In this document: positions 29,967 through 38,703 of the stretch, in pieces
Layout: each line of letters starts with the position of its first letter
Numbering within the stretch: the stretch's first letter is position 1
From: Roseiarcus sp963787135
Lineage (GTDB): Bacteria > Pseudomonadota > Alphaproteobacteria > Rhizobiales > Beijerinckiaceae
Assembly: GCA_963787135.1 (NCBI GenBank)
Contig: CAWBBW010000021.1
Location: 1-64,000, forward strand
Length of the DNA: 64,000 nt
Direction: 5' to 3'
Made by a program: the position numbers and the translations under genes
Notes under the pieces: model-generated
Database searches by the model: none
Told to the model about the DNA's origin: nothing
What the model saw: only the letters and a program-made list of their open reading frames with translations

Positions 29967-30724
29967 CGCATTCGCGGATTGAACCGAACAACTCCTTGGC
30001 GATCGATTTCGTTGGGGTTCATAAATGGTATGGAAGCTTCCACGCGCTGCGCAATATCAACCTCTCTGTGAAGCGCGGCGAACGCATTGTCGTCTGCGGT
30101 CCGTCTGGATCGGGAAAGTCGACGCTGATACGCTGCGTCAATCGATTGGAGGAGCATCAGCGAGGGTCAATCGTAGTCGACGGCGTCGAGTTAACGCGAG
30201 ATGTTAGACGAATCGATGAGGTTCGACGCGACGTCGGAATGGTGTTCCAGAGTTTCAATCTCTTTCCGCACCTGACCGTGCTCGAGAATTGCGCGCTCGC
30301 ACCCATCTGGGTCCGCAAGATGTCTAGACGCGACGCAGAAAACTTGGCGATGCAAATGTTAGCGCGCGTGAAAATACCGGAACAGTCTTTCAAATATCCC
30401 GGTCAGCTCTCAGGCGGACAGCAGCAACGGGTCGCCATTGCACGTGCTCTCTCGATGAATCCAAAGATCATGTTGTTTGACGAGCCGACATCAGCGCTTG
30501 ATCCTGAAATGGTGAAGGAAGTGCTTGATACTATGACTGCGCTCGCCCAAGACGGCATGACGATGATCGTTGTCACGCACGAAATGGGTTTTGCTCGGCA
30601 GGTTGCCGACCGGGTCGTCTTTTTGGACAATGGTGAAATAGTCGAGATTAACGCGCCGGAGCCGTTCTTCGACAATCCGCAACACGACCGTACGAAGCTG
30701 TTTCTGAGCCAAATCTTACACTGA
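29963..30724 (+). CDS. aapP: Polar amino acid ABC transporter ATP-binding protein, AapP type
   Basis: 253 residues from GTG 29963. Walker A GPSGSGKST, Q-loop VFQSFNLFPHLTVLEN, signature LSGGQQQR, Walker B IMLFDEPTSALD and H-loop VTHEMGFA are all intact. Family members energise uptake of general L-amino acids. No periplasmic binding protein (AapJ) is in the window, so the binding protein must be encoded elsewhere. Confidence 0.93.
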   Translation: MTHSRIEPNNSLAIDFVGVHKWYGSFHALRNINLSVKRGERIVVCGPSGSGKSTLIRCVNRLEEHQRGSIVVDGVELTRDVRRIDEVRRDVGMVFQSFNLFPHLTVLENCALAPIWVRKMSRRDAENLAMQMLARVKIPEQSFKYPGQLSGGQQQRVAIARALSMNPKIMLFDEPTSALDPEMVKEVLDTMTALAQDGMTMIVVTHEMGFARQVADRVVFLDNGEIVEINAPEPFFDNPQHDRTKLFLSQILH

Positions 30725-30747
30725 ACCGAGAAACCTGGATGAGCTTT

Positions 30748-30782
30748 GGCCCTTTGGCCTTGATTTTCCAACCAAAGGGTCC
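30748..30782. terminator. Possible hairpin between convergent genes
   Basis: CCCTTTGG (30750-30757) and CCAAAGGG (30772-30779) form an 8-bp stem with a 14-base AT-rich loop. It lies between aapP and the convergent monooxygenase gene. No long T run follows, so termination is only suggested. Confidence 0.35.
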
Positions 30783-30863
30783 TGGCATCAACTGCATTCT
30801 TTGGCTGCTCGGCGGGGGTTTGGATGCCGATCCCGAGCCGAAACGGCGATGCGCACATTCAGG

Positions 30864-32048
30864 TCATGCGCCATAGAGCCAATCGTATCTGGAGCTAAGA
30901 CGGCCGGCGCCGAGCAGCCTCATCGATGCGTCGCGGGCGAACGACATCGGGCCGTTTAAATGATATGTCCGGCCGTGTTTTTTTGCCTCGATTTGAATCC
31001 GAGCCATGCGTCCGACCCGAACTCGCGAGTAAGTGACGAGTCCGTCCGGTATGCTTTGGATTTGAGAGAAAACTCGTCCAAGGACGCCCGCGTCTTCGAT
31101 CGCTTGGGCCGCGCCTTGCGCGAGGAAGGGAACCATCGGGTGCGCTGCGTCGCCAAGCAACGCTATGCGGCCAATCGAGAAGGAAGCTATCGGGGGACGA
31201 CAATAGAGAGGCCATGCCCTCCAGTGCGAAGTCGCGGCCAACAGATCGCGGGTCGCTTTCGACCATCGCGAGAACGCGCGATCGAGGGTAGGCCGATCCG
31301 CTTCCCCGTCCCACGGATGGTCGTCATCGGCGCTGTGCCAAGTCGACTCGATTACAGCAACGAGATTCAGAATCGATCCGCCACGCATCGGATAGTGGAC
31401 AAGATGCGCGCGGGAGCCGAGTCGCAAGCAGACTTCCGGTCGGGTCCAGCCTGAATCGACGCGCGCCGAGTCCGCAGTTGCGCGGAACGCTACACACCCA
31501 ACAAAAGCTAGCCTATCGGCCTTTCCAAACCTGAAGCGCTCGCGTACGCGCGAACGCAAACCGTCAGCACCAATGAGAAGATCGGCGCTGTCGTGAATTG
31601 TGGTCGCACCTTGCTTCACGCCGACTGAAATTCGATCGCCATTGGTCTCGATTTCGGCGACCGTTGACCCGAAGCACAGCTTTACATTCGGCTGACGGCG
31701 CGCAGCCTCTGCAAGTGCGCGCTGGAGGTCCGCGCGATGAATTGTGAGATACGGCGTGTCCCCACGGCCCACGGCACCGTTAATTGGCATCCGCATCAAC
31801 ACGGCGTCATCGGAACCGCGAATCGCTATAATTGCTCTTGTACGTAGCGCGAACAATTCTACGCGATCCAGCACGCCCAAATCGGAAAGTACGTGCGTCG
31901 CGTTCGGCGTGAGTTGCAATCCTGCGCCGAATTCTTCAAGTGCTTCAGCGCTCTCGTATAAGGTGACGTCGAACCTTGCTCGCGAAAGCGCCAGGGCGGC
32001 CGCAAGGCCGCCGATGCCTGCTCCCGCGATGATCGCGCGTCGGCTCAT
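30864..32048 (-). CDS. FAD-dependent monooxygenase of the salicylate-hydroxylase type
   Basis: 394 residues. Group A flavoprotein hydroxylase: dinucleotide motif GAGIGGLAAALALSRA at the N-terminus, LIGADGLRSRVRERF (DG motif, about residue 160) and GDAAHPMVPFLAQGAAQAIE (GD motif, about residue 285). Related enzymes hydroxylate aromatic acids or quinone precursors; the substrate is not known here. It is followed after three bases by the start of the zinc-finger gene's stop region, so they lie as a divergent-free leftward pair. Confidence 0.88.
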   Translation of the reverse strand: MSRRAIIAGAGIGGLAAALALSRARFDVTLYESAEALEEFGAGLQLTPNATHVLSDLGVLDRVELFALRTRAIIAIRGSDDAVLMRMPINGAVGRGDTPYLTIHRADLQRALAEAARRQPNVKLCFGSTVAEIETNGDRISVGVKQGATTIHDSADLLIGADGLRSRVRERFRFGKADRLAFVGCVAFRATADSARVDSGWTRPEVCLRLGSRAHLVHYPMRGGSILNLVAVIESTWHSADDDHPWDGEADRPTLDRAFSRWSKATRDLLAATSHWRAWPLYCRPPIASFSIGRIALLGDAAHPMVPFLAQGAAQAIEDAGVLGRVFSQIQSIPDGLVTYSRVRVGRMARIQIEAKKHGRTYHLNGPMSFARDASMRLLGAGRLSSRYDWLYGA

Positions 32049-32051
32049 GCG

Positions 32052-32291
32052 TCACGCCGCCGCGCCTAGCTCGCACTCGCGTGGCGAACAGACGCTGCCG
32101 AGAACAGCGTCATAGACAAAACGTGTCGAACAATACGCGCATATCGCCTCGTCATCGGAGCCCATGTCGATAAAAATATGAGGGTGATCGAGCGGCGGCG
32201 TCGCGCCTGTACACATGAACTCTTTCACCCGAACCTTTATGGTTTGTACCCCGAGGTCATTGTGAAAGTGAGGGATGGAAGGGTCAGCCAC
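32052..32291 (-). CDS. zf-CHCC zinc-finger domain protein
   Basis: 79 residues from GTG 32291, preceded by AGGACT; longer starts up to 32321 lack family similarity. The sequence IPHFHNDLGVQTIKV, KEFMCTGATPPLDHPHIFID and EAICAYCSTRF contains the Cys-His-Cys-Cys zinc ligands of the family related to the mitochondrial complex I subunit NDUFS6. The bacterial role is not established. It precedes the monooxygenase gene with a three-base gap. Confidence 0.85.
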   Translation of the reverse strand: MADPSIPHFHNDLGVQTIKVRVKEFMCTGATPPLDHPHIFIDMGSDDEAICAYCSTRFVYDAVLGSVCSPRECELGAAA

Positions 32292-32359
32292 GATGAGGAG
32301 TCCTTCTTGGATGTCTTCCATCTAAGCACGTTTTGCCGACAGGCAGCTATAAAGACCGC

Positions 32360-33229
32360 CTAAACGGGCGCCACATCCACTTCCACATCAAGTCGGTGTC
32401 GTCCCGAGGACAGGACCATGCTTTCGATGGGCGATGCGTCCGAGTAGTCCCGCCCTCTGGCGACGATGATGTGTTCGTTCTGAATCGCCTGAGCGTTGGT
32501 CGGATCGAAATCCCGCCAACCGGTATCCGAACCGCACCAGATCGACACCCACGCGTGCGAAGCGTCAGCTCCCGCCAAACGCTCTTTTCCCGGCTGCGGT
32601 ATTGTCCGGATATACCCGCTAACGTAAAGCGCCGGCAACCCTAGTCCGCGTATGGCAGCGATCATGATATGAGCAAAATCTTGGCAGACACCGCGGCGGC
32701 GCTGAAAAGCCTCGCGTGCTGATGTACTGACTTCCGTAGCTTCGGGATCGTACACAAAGTCTGAGCGAATGCGATGAGTTAGTTCCATTGCGGCGTCGTT
32801 GACCTGGCGGTGTTTGGAAAAGCTCAGACGGGCGTAGTCTGTGGCCTCGTCGAAAAGCTCTACCCGTCTCGACGGATAGAGCGCAGTCGCCGGGCTATCC
32901 GGAGAGATTGACGCGACCGTTAGCGCTTCTTCCGCCACTCTTTCCCAAGGACGCGACGACCCCGGAAGAGGAGATCTATTGACGCGCACTAGCGACGAGG
33001 CGGTGATCGAAAGCGCGCGGTGCGGCTTCTCAATTCGCAAGCTCAAGATCTTGTTGCCAAAGCCGTCTAACCGTTCGGCTGGCGCCAAACACGGCGGATC
33101 TGTGCTAAGGTCGAAACGCTCAAGCATCTGGCCGTCGCCAGACTGAGGAATTAGCCGGAGGATGCCGTTTGTGAGTTCGACGGTTGCTGCATAAGTATAG
33201 CGCGTTACATGCCTAACCTCGTAGATCAC
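32360..33229 (-). CDS. Transglutaminase-like protein (with Bact_transglu_N domain)
   Basis: 289 residues. The N-terminal beta domain begins MIYEVRHVTRYTYAATVELT. The papain-like core has catalytic Cys in RRGVCQDFAHIMIAA (about residue 181), His in DASHAWVSIW (about 225) and Asp in WRDFDPTNAQ (about 240). No signal peptide, so it should be cytoplasmic. Its start overlaps the stop of the ATP-grasp/Alpha-E gene by four bases (ATGA 33226-33229). This pairing is widely conserved and has been proposed to make and cut a peptide-like bond. Confidence 0.9.
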   Translation of the reverse strand: MIYEVRHVTRYTYAATVELTNGILRLIPQSGDGQMLERFDLSTDPPCLAPAERLDGFGNKILSLRIEKPHRALSITASSLVRVNRSPLPGSSRPWERVAEEALTVASISPDSPATALYPSRRVELFDEATDYARLSFSKHRQVNDAAMELTHRIRSDFVYDPEATEVSTSAREAFQRRRGVCQDFAHIMIAAIRGLGLPALYVSGYIRTIPQPGKERLAGADASHAWVSIWCGSDTGWRDFDPTNAQAIQNEHIIVARGRDYSDASPIESMVLSSGRHRLDVEVDVAPV

Positions 33230-35745
33230 GCGAGACCTGTAACTTTTTCGGCCCGCGCTTGACCGGCGCCTTGAAGGAAATATCGCGCTGCAATCGCATT
33301 TGCCAATGCCAGCAAGCGATGCTCGACCGAGAGAATGCTGGATTCGTTCAGGGTTTCCGCCTGCTCCGCCGTCAACTCGGCTCGGAGAAGCGTTGCAAGG
33401 CGCTTAGGTTCCTCGAGGATTCCGTCCCTGTTCAGGACGGGTAAGGTGCTAATCCCTTCGTCAATTCGGCTCACTTGAAATACCACCGATCGCGGGTTGA
33501 ACGGGTCCAACAACGCCATATCCCGGACAGGCGCGAGCGCGACGCCGACGAGATATCTTGAGCTATAGGTAATTTGTGAGTCGATAAGGTCGAGCATTAC
33601 GCCCAACGTGTGTTCCGTTGCGCTGCTCCCGGCAAACTGGCGGAGGAGCCGACAAGTATTCACTCCCCGTTCGACACAGCGTCCCATCACGTAGAAAACC
33701 CAGCCTGCGCCGCGATTGAAATTCTCGTCAAATAGGCCGGACAGAGCTGCGATGATTGTGAGCGCCTCGTCGGCGAGATCGACGATCTGTCCGGCTGGAA
33801 ACCGCCGCTCGGGCGTCGGGCTGATCGCGCTTTCCAAGCGGCCGATCAGTTCCCAAGTCTGGAGCGTAAGCCTTTCACGTATGACAGAGGCTGCTTTCCG
33901 AGCCGAGCGAGCGAGCGACAAGGCCGACCCATACTGAGCCCCATCGTGCAATCCTTGGTTGCTCGCCGTTGCTGCTCCCTTTGCTAAGGATGGGGCGTCA
34001 ACGGCGCCCCAGCCGACGAGCAACCCCATGAGTTGTTCCAGCGATTGCCGACCACGCATTGGGGCGTCGGGATCCACGGATCGCGCACTCAGGCACCGGA
34101 CGACGCGGAGCGTCGCCTCCGCTCGTTCCAGGTAACGACCAAACCAGAACAGATTATCCGCCGCACGGCTGGGCAGATTTCCAAGCAGCCGAGTGATCCG
34201 CACGCGCTCGGGAGAGGGGAGCAGGGTTGAGACTTCGACAGGATGCTCCGCGAGCACCCAGACGTCGGCCGATTCGACGCCGTCGCCCATTGAGACGGCC
34301 CGCGCGTCCGATTGGTCGGAAATGCGGCAAAATCCGCCTGGCATAACGCGCCAGCCGTCGGTTGTTGCCGTACAGTAAACTCGCAAAACAAAAGGTCGAG
34401 GTTCAAGCCGGTCCTCCACCCACTGCGGCGTTGTGGAAAGACGGACAATTTCCTGTCCGACGAAATCAACGCCGCGAGTGCGGATCGCATCGCGCAAGCT
34501 GGCCCGTTCGTTTCGCGAAAGCTCCTGACCGATGACGCTCGTGCGGCCCACCAGGCCAGGCAATTCGTTATTGAAAGCTGCAGCAATTGAGATCTCGTCG
34601 AAGTCGTCCAAGACGCGCTCGCGTTCGTCCGGCTGACCGCACCACCAGGTTGCGATGTTCGGCATCAATAGATCTTGTCCCAGCAGTCGACGCGCAAGTG
34701 TGGGCAAAAAGGCCAGCATAGCCCGAGACTCGACCATACCGGTCCCCAACATGTTTTCGATTGCCACTCCGCCTTGCCTGATGGCCTCTAGAAGACCTGG
34801 GACGCCGATGTGCGACGATGCATTCAACTCCAGCGGATCGCACCAGTCTGCATCGATATGCCTCCAGATGACGTCGCACCGCTTGAGGCCGGCAATCGTG
34901 CGAACAAAAATTCGGCCATCGCGCATGACGAGGTCGTCGCCCTCGACCAATAGAAATCCAAGATAGCGGGCAAGATAAGCCTGCTCATAATACGTTAAGC
35001 TCATCGGCCCAGGGCTTAAGATGCCAATGCGCGGTTCCGCGCGCTGCCCAGACGACGTTAGTCCAGCTCCCAACGCGCGGAAAAACGGTGCGAGCCGCTC
35101 GACATTGAGTTGGGAATAGAGGTCGGGAAAAGCTTGGGAAACTACAAGCCGGTTTTCCAACGCGTAACCGCAGCCGGACGGGGCCTGGGCCCTGTCGCCA
35201 AGCGCCCACCAGGAGCCGTCGGGTCCACGTCCTATGTCGACGGCGTATAGGCGCAGCCATCGTCCGCCTGGAGGCTTCACCCCGCGCATCGCAGCGACGT
35301 AGTCCATCGAGCCCGTGATCGCGGCTGCAGGAATTGCAGCTTCCGTAACAAGTTGGCCGCGGCCATAGACATCGGCGAGAACGCGCTCGAGCAGCTCCGC
35401 TCGTTGGGCGACACCTTCCGCAATTCGACGCCACTCAAATTCGGTTATCAACAGCGGCATATGGCTAATGGGCCAAACCCGTTCATCTTTTTCGCCGGGC
35501 ACGCGATACGACAGGCCACGATTGCGTATTCGTCTGTCCGCTGACGCGAATCGTTGCTGCATTTCGCTTGGATCAAGGGCGGCAAGCGTCAAAAGCATGT
35601 GCCGCCAATGCGGGCGGCTGCGGCCGTCCGCGTCCAGGAATTCATCAGGAGTTCCGGATAACGGCGTGTAATTGCGCGTCCAGGCTTCAAGGCGCCTCGA
35701 TCCGAAGGTACCCGAAGAGGCAAAAGACGACATTTGTCCAGGCAA
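33226..35745 (-). CDS. Fusion of circularly permuted ATP-grasp and Alpha-E domains
   Basis: 839 residues. Residues about 40-500 match the circularly permuted ATP-grasp family (COG2308 type): NRGLSYRVPGEKDERVWP, GGRWLRLYAVDIGRGPDGSW, PGPMSLTYYEQAYLARYLGF and IENMLGTGMVESRAML. Residues about 530-830 match the Alpha-E helical domain (COG2307 type): SRAADNLFWFGRYLERAEAT and FYVMGRCVERGVNTCRLLRQ. In many bacteria these are two genes; here they are one chain. Coupling to a transglutaminase-like protein suggests a peptide ligase acting on an unknown substrate. Confidence 0.88.
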   Translation of the reverse strand: MPGQMSSFASSGTFGSRRLEAWTRNYTPLSGTPDEFLDADGRSRPHWRHMLLTLAALDPSEMQQRFASADRRIRNRGLSYRVPGEKDERVWPISHMPLLITEFEWRRIAEGVAQRAELLERVLADVYGRGQLVTEAAIPAAAITGSMDYVAAMRGVKPPGGRWLRLYAVDIGRGPDGSWWALGDRAQAPSGCGYALENRLVVSQAFPDLYSQLNVERLAPFFRALGAGLTSSGQRAEPRIGILSPGPMSLTYYEQAYLARYLGFLLVEGDDLVMRDGRIFVRTIAGLKRCDVIWRHIDADWCDPLELNASSHIGVPGLLEAIRQGGVAIENMLGTGMVESRAMLAFLPTLARRLLGQDLLMPNIATWWCGQPDERERVLDDFDEISIAAAFNNELPGLVGRTSVIGQELSRNERASLRDAIRTRGVDFVGQEIVRLSTTPQWVEDRLEPRPFVLRVYCTATTDGWRVMPGGFCRISDQSDARAVSMGDGVESADVWVLAEHPVEVSTLLPSPERVRITRLLGNLPSRAADNLFWFGRYLERAEATLRVVRCLSARSVDPDAPMRGRQSLEQLMGLLVGWGAVDAPSLAKGAATASNQGLHDGAQYGSALSLARSARKAASVIRERLTLQTWELIGRLESAISPTPERRFPAGQIVDLADEALTIIAALSGLFDENFNRGAGWVFYVMGRCVERGVNTCRLLRQFAGSSATEHTLGVMLDLIDSQITYSSRYLVGVALAPVRDMALLDPFNPRSVVFQVSRIDEGISTLPVLNRDGILEEPKRLATLLRAELTAEQAETLNESSILSVEHRLLALANAIAARYFLQGAGQARAEKVTGLA

Positions 35746-35887
35746 GACGACACCCGCATTCCGCCATTAGGGGACTTAGACCGCCTCTCGGGCTGATCGC
35801 ACCGCAATATGCCTGCGAACCCTACTGAACGCTAGTGGCGAGCGGACGAGGCCTCTTGACACGGGAAGGTATTGATTTCTGGGTTGT

Positions 35888-35976
35888 GTCCCGATTGGTG
35901 GTGTAGCTCCGGTGGAGCAAGCCGCTCGCGAAGCGCGCTCTCGATAGCGAGGTAGCGAGCGAGCGGCTTAGGGACA
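35888..35976. repeat. Nested inverted repeats in a divergent intergenic region
   Basis: AAGCCGCTCGC (35919-35929) pairs perfectly with GCGAGCGGCTT (35959-35969). An outer pair TGTCCC (35888-35893) / GGGACA (35971-35976) and an inner CTCG-ATAG-CGAG hairpin extend the structure. It lies between the leftward ATP-grasp operon and the rightward creA remnant. It could be a palindromic mobile repeat or a structured regulatory element; there is no T run. Confidence 0.5.
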
Positions 35977-36059
35977 GACGTCTTTCTAAGGGCGCCTTTG
36001 TTGGCATGGGGTGCAAACCCATTTATGGTACCGGAAGATCACCCGCTTGAGATTCGGCC

Positions 36060-36575
36060 ATGTCACCACCGCGTTACTTCGCCCTCGTTGCGGTTTTCGC
36101 AGGTTTGTCCGCCGCGAACGCGGATTCGCTCGACCCAGACCTGATTTTTAGAAAATCGACAAGATTCAAATTTTTGACTCCAAACGACAAGCTTGCTGTC
36201 TATGGAATTGATGATCCGGTCGTTGAGGGCGTCGCCTGCCACTATACGACGCCCGAAAAGGGTGGTCTTGCCGAGCTTTCGGACTGGCCGAACAAACTTC
36301 GGACATTTCCTTAGCGTGTCGTCAGTATGGCCCGATCAAATTTAAGGAAAAATTCGCACAGGGAGATGTCGTCTTCAGCGAGCGTCGCTCAATATTCTTC
36401 AAGAAGTGCAAATCGTAAGGGGCTGCGATACGAAGCGAAACATTATAGAACAACTAGTTTACATGACGTACAGCGCAAGCTAATTGAAGGATCGCCGAAA
36501 AACTCGACCTCAAGCGTCCCAATCGCGCCGTGGGACGCCAGCGAAACTCAAAAATGCGCGGATTTTATTCGTTAG
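36060..36575 (+). pseudogene. creA: CreA family protein, frameshifted
   Basis: Starts at ATG 36060 with a signal peptide (YFALVAVFAGLSAANA) and reads FLTPNDKLAVYGIDDP and VEGVACHYTTPEKGG, the CreA signature. Similarity then changes frame near 36265-36300 and continues as SDISLACRQYGPIKFKEKFA and GDVVFSERRSIFFKK. After further changes near 36415 and 36475 it ends with LIEGSPKNSTSSVPIAPW. Normal CreA proteins are about 155 residues, periplasmic and of unknown function. At least three indels, one creating a TAA at 36415, make it non-functional as read. Confidence 0.8.
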
Positions 36576-36603
36576 TTTCGTTCGAATGCGATCCTAATCG
36601 GTT

Positions 36604-36897
36604 CTAATCCCCGCAGATGATGAAGTAGGGTCGCGGTCCGCTCAAAGCAGGTCCGGCCCCAGTTTGTTGGCCGAATTCCAATGCTACCCCGCGGCCGTGC
36701 GCTTCGCACCACGCGTCGGCAACAACTCGACCACATTCGCCTCCTTCGCCGAGACAATCCTCCACTCCGTATCCAACCGTCGAGGCGATCAGGAACGTGC
36801 TAGCTTCTGCTGCGCCGCTTGGATCGGATTCGTAAGCGGCGAAAAAAAGAGCGAGGGCCACTGTCAGCGGGGGAATCGTCAACGCCGAGATTGTCAT
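36604..36897 (-). CDS. Small secreted cysteine-containing protein of unknown function
   Basis: 97 residues. MTISALTIPPLTVALALFFA is a signal peptide. The mature region STVGYGVEDCLGEGGECGRV, VADAWCEAHGRG and PYFIICGD has four spaced cysteines, likely two disulfides. I have a recollection of similar small periplasmic proteins in Hyphomicrobiales but know no function. It converges with the creA remnant with a 28-base gap. Confidence 0.65.
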   Translation of the reverse strand: MTISALTIPPLTVALALFFAAYESDPSGAAEASTFLIASTVGYGVEDCLGEGGECGRVVADAWCEAHGRGVALEFGQQTGAGPALSGPRPYFIICGD

Positions 36898-37431
36898 GGC
36901 CGCCTTGCTGAGCCGACTTGGAACACGCGAACTAACTATCTTCGAGGCGTCTGGTTAAGAAGCGCCTAACGGAACGCAATGCACTGTCGACACTCGTTGC
37001 TAGCGTGAGAGTTGAAGGCTCCCCAAAATAGAGTGACGCTGCGATGGAAGTCTGCGTGAGCCTGCTTGTTGCAACCCTGCTTTCTGAGAGCATTGAAACG
37101 AGATACGGCAATGCATTACAAATGTCGACTTTTCGCAAAAAAAATGGATCTGAACTTGGCTAAAAAGCATCGTTGACCTGAGCACGCCACCCTCGATCGT
37201 CCGGTCGCTGAAACTTCTTGTGATGATGGTTTGAGTGATCGCAAACAGTTTCACGGCCGCACCAGTCTCCGATGCTCGTTTTGGGCGATGTCACAAGGGC
37301 GCTCTAATGAGTCACGGATCGCCTCTCGACAAGTCGGCTGTGAGCTAACTTCCGAATAGCGTCCATCCTCTTGATCGGAGCGTCGGGCCCGGGCAATTTG
37401 GAATGAGCAGACTGAGACTGGGGACGATCGA
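36898..37431. other. Long intergenic region upstream of purD
   Basis: 534 bases with lower GC than the neighbours. Open frames of 70-85 codons on the minus strand have no recognisable similarity. It should contain the purD promoter. No RNA gene or repeat was recognised. Confidence 0.4.
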
Positions 37432-38703
37432 ATGAATGTGCTGATCCTCGGATCCGGCGCTCGAGAACACGCGCTGGCGCGCGCCTGCGCCAATTCGACC
37501 CATATCGGCGACTTAGTTGTAGCGCCGGGTAATCCGGGGTGCGCGATGATCGCTAGAACCGTTCCTCTCGATTTGGAGAATCATGAGCAAATCAGCGCGT
37601 TCTGTCGCAAGGAAGCGATCGACCTCGTCATCGTTGGTCCCGAAGCGCCTTTGGTGGCCGGGATCGTTGACTTTCTCGCCGCAATCGGCGTTGCCTGCTT
37701 CGGGCCGCGTCGCGCGGCGGCGCTACTTGAGGGTTCGAAAGGTTTCGCGAAAGATTTCTGCCGCGAGTTTCGCATTCCGACAGCCGAATATCGACGGTTC
37801 GGCGACCGAAGCGAGGCGAAGGCATACGTTCGTGATCGCGGCGCTCCGATCGTGGTCAAGGCGGACGGTCTAGCAGCCGGCAAAGGAGTGGTTGTTGCGC
37901 GCTCGCTAGACGAAGCCTACGCGGCTATTGACATGCTCTCGTCTGCCAACGGAGATCTGGTTATTGAGGAGGTTTTAGAGGGTGAAGAAGTGTCGTTCTT
38001 CGCATTGTGCGATGGTGTCGCCGCGGTGCCGTTCTCCAGTGCGCGGGATCATAAGCGTGTTGGCGATGGCGACGTTGGACCAAACACGGGGGGGATGGGT
38101 GCTTACTCTCCGCCTAGCATCATCACCCCGCAGCTTACCGAACGGGTGATGCGCGAGATTGTGGCGCCGACCGTTCGCGGTATGGCCGAGCGCGGTTCGC
38201 CCTTTCGGGGTATCCTCTTCGCTGGTCTGATGATTGGCGAAGAAGGACCCAAACTGATTGAATACAATGTGCGCTTCGGAGATCCGGAAGCCGAGGTCAT
38301 CCTCGCGCGTCTAGCGGACGACTTGCTTCCATTGCTTGAGGCAAGCGCGAAGGGGAGCTTGGAGGGCGTAGCCCCAATATTTCGTCCCGACGCAGCTTTG
38401 GCCATCGTCATGGCGGCGCGCGGATATCCCGGAGTCGTGGTTCGCGGAACCGCGATCCGCGGCATTGACGAAGCAGAAAGGGTGACCGGCGTGTCTGTAT
38501 TTCACGCGGGGACGCGCAGTGAGGGCGGTGAAATTGTGTCTGACGGTGGACGAGTTCTAACGATCACCGCACTTGGCCGCGACCTCGCTGAGGCGCGCGC
38601 CCGCGCATATGCCGCCGTCGATCGTATCGACTGGCCAGGGGGGTTCTTTCGGCGCGACATTGCTTCGCGCGACATTGCGCAAGAGCCTGGAACTGAACGG
38701 TGA
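37432..38703 (+). CDS. purD: Phosphoribosylamine-glycine ligase (GAR synthetase)
   Basis: 423 residues from ATG 37432. MNVLILGSGAREHALARA, VVAPGNPGC, VKADGLAAGKGVVVARS, FSSARDHKRVGDGDVGPNTG and EYNVRFGDPEAEV are the classic PurD motifs of this ATP-grasp enzyme. It joins phosphoribosylamine and glycine in purine synthesis. The stop shares four bases (GTGA) with the patatin start. It is not linked to purM-purN, which lie 20 kb away. Confidence 0.96.
   Translation: MNVLILGSGAREHALARACANSTHIGDLVVAPGNPGCAMIARTVPLDLENHEQISAFCRKEAIDLVIVGPEAPLVAGIVDFLAAIGVACFGPRRAAALLEGSKGFAKDFCREFRIPTAEYRRFGDRSEAKAYVRDRGAPIVVKADGLAAGKGVVVARSLDEAYAAIDMLSSANGDLVIEEVLEGEEVSFFALCDGVAAVPFSSARDHKRVGDGDVGPNTGGMGAYSPPSIITPQLTERVMREIVAPTVRGMAERGSPFRGILFAGLMIGEEGPKLIEYNVRFGDPEAEVILARLADDLLPLLEASAKGSLEGVAPIFRPDAALAIVMAARGYPGVVVRGTAIRGIDEAERVTGVSVFHAGTRSEGGEIVSDGGRVLTITALGRDLAEARARAYAAVDRIDWPGGFFRRDIASRDIAQEPGTER

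Noticed and set aside
35895..36000. tRNA-like segment
   Set aside because: A GTAGCTC...GGAGC D-arm-like stretch is present, but there is no TTCRANNC T-loop, anticodon arm or acceptor pairing.
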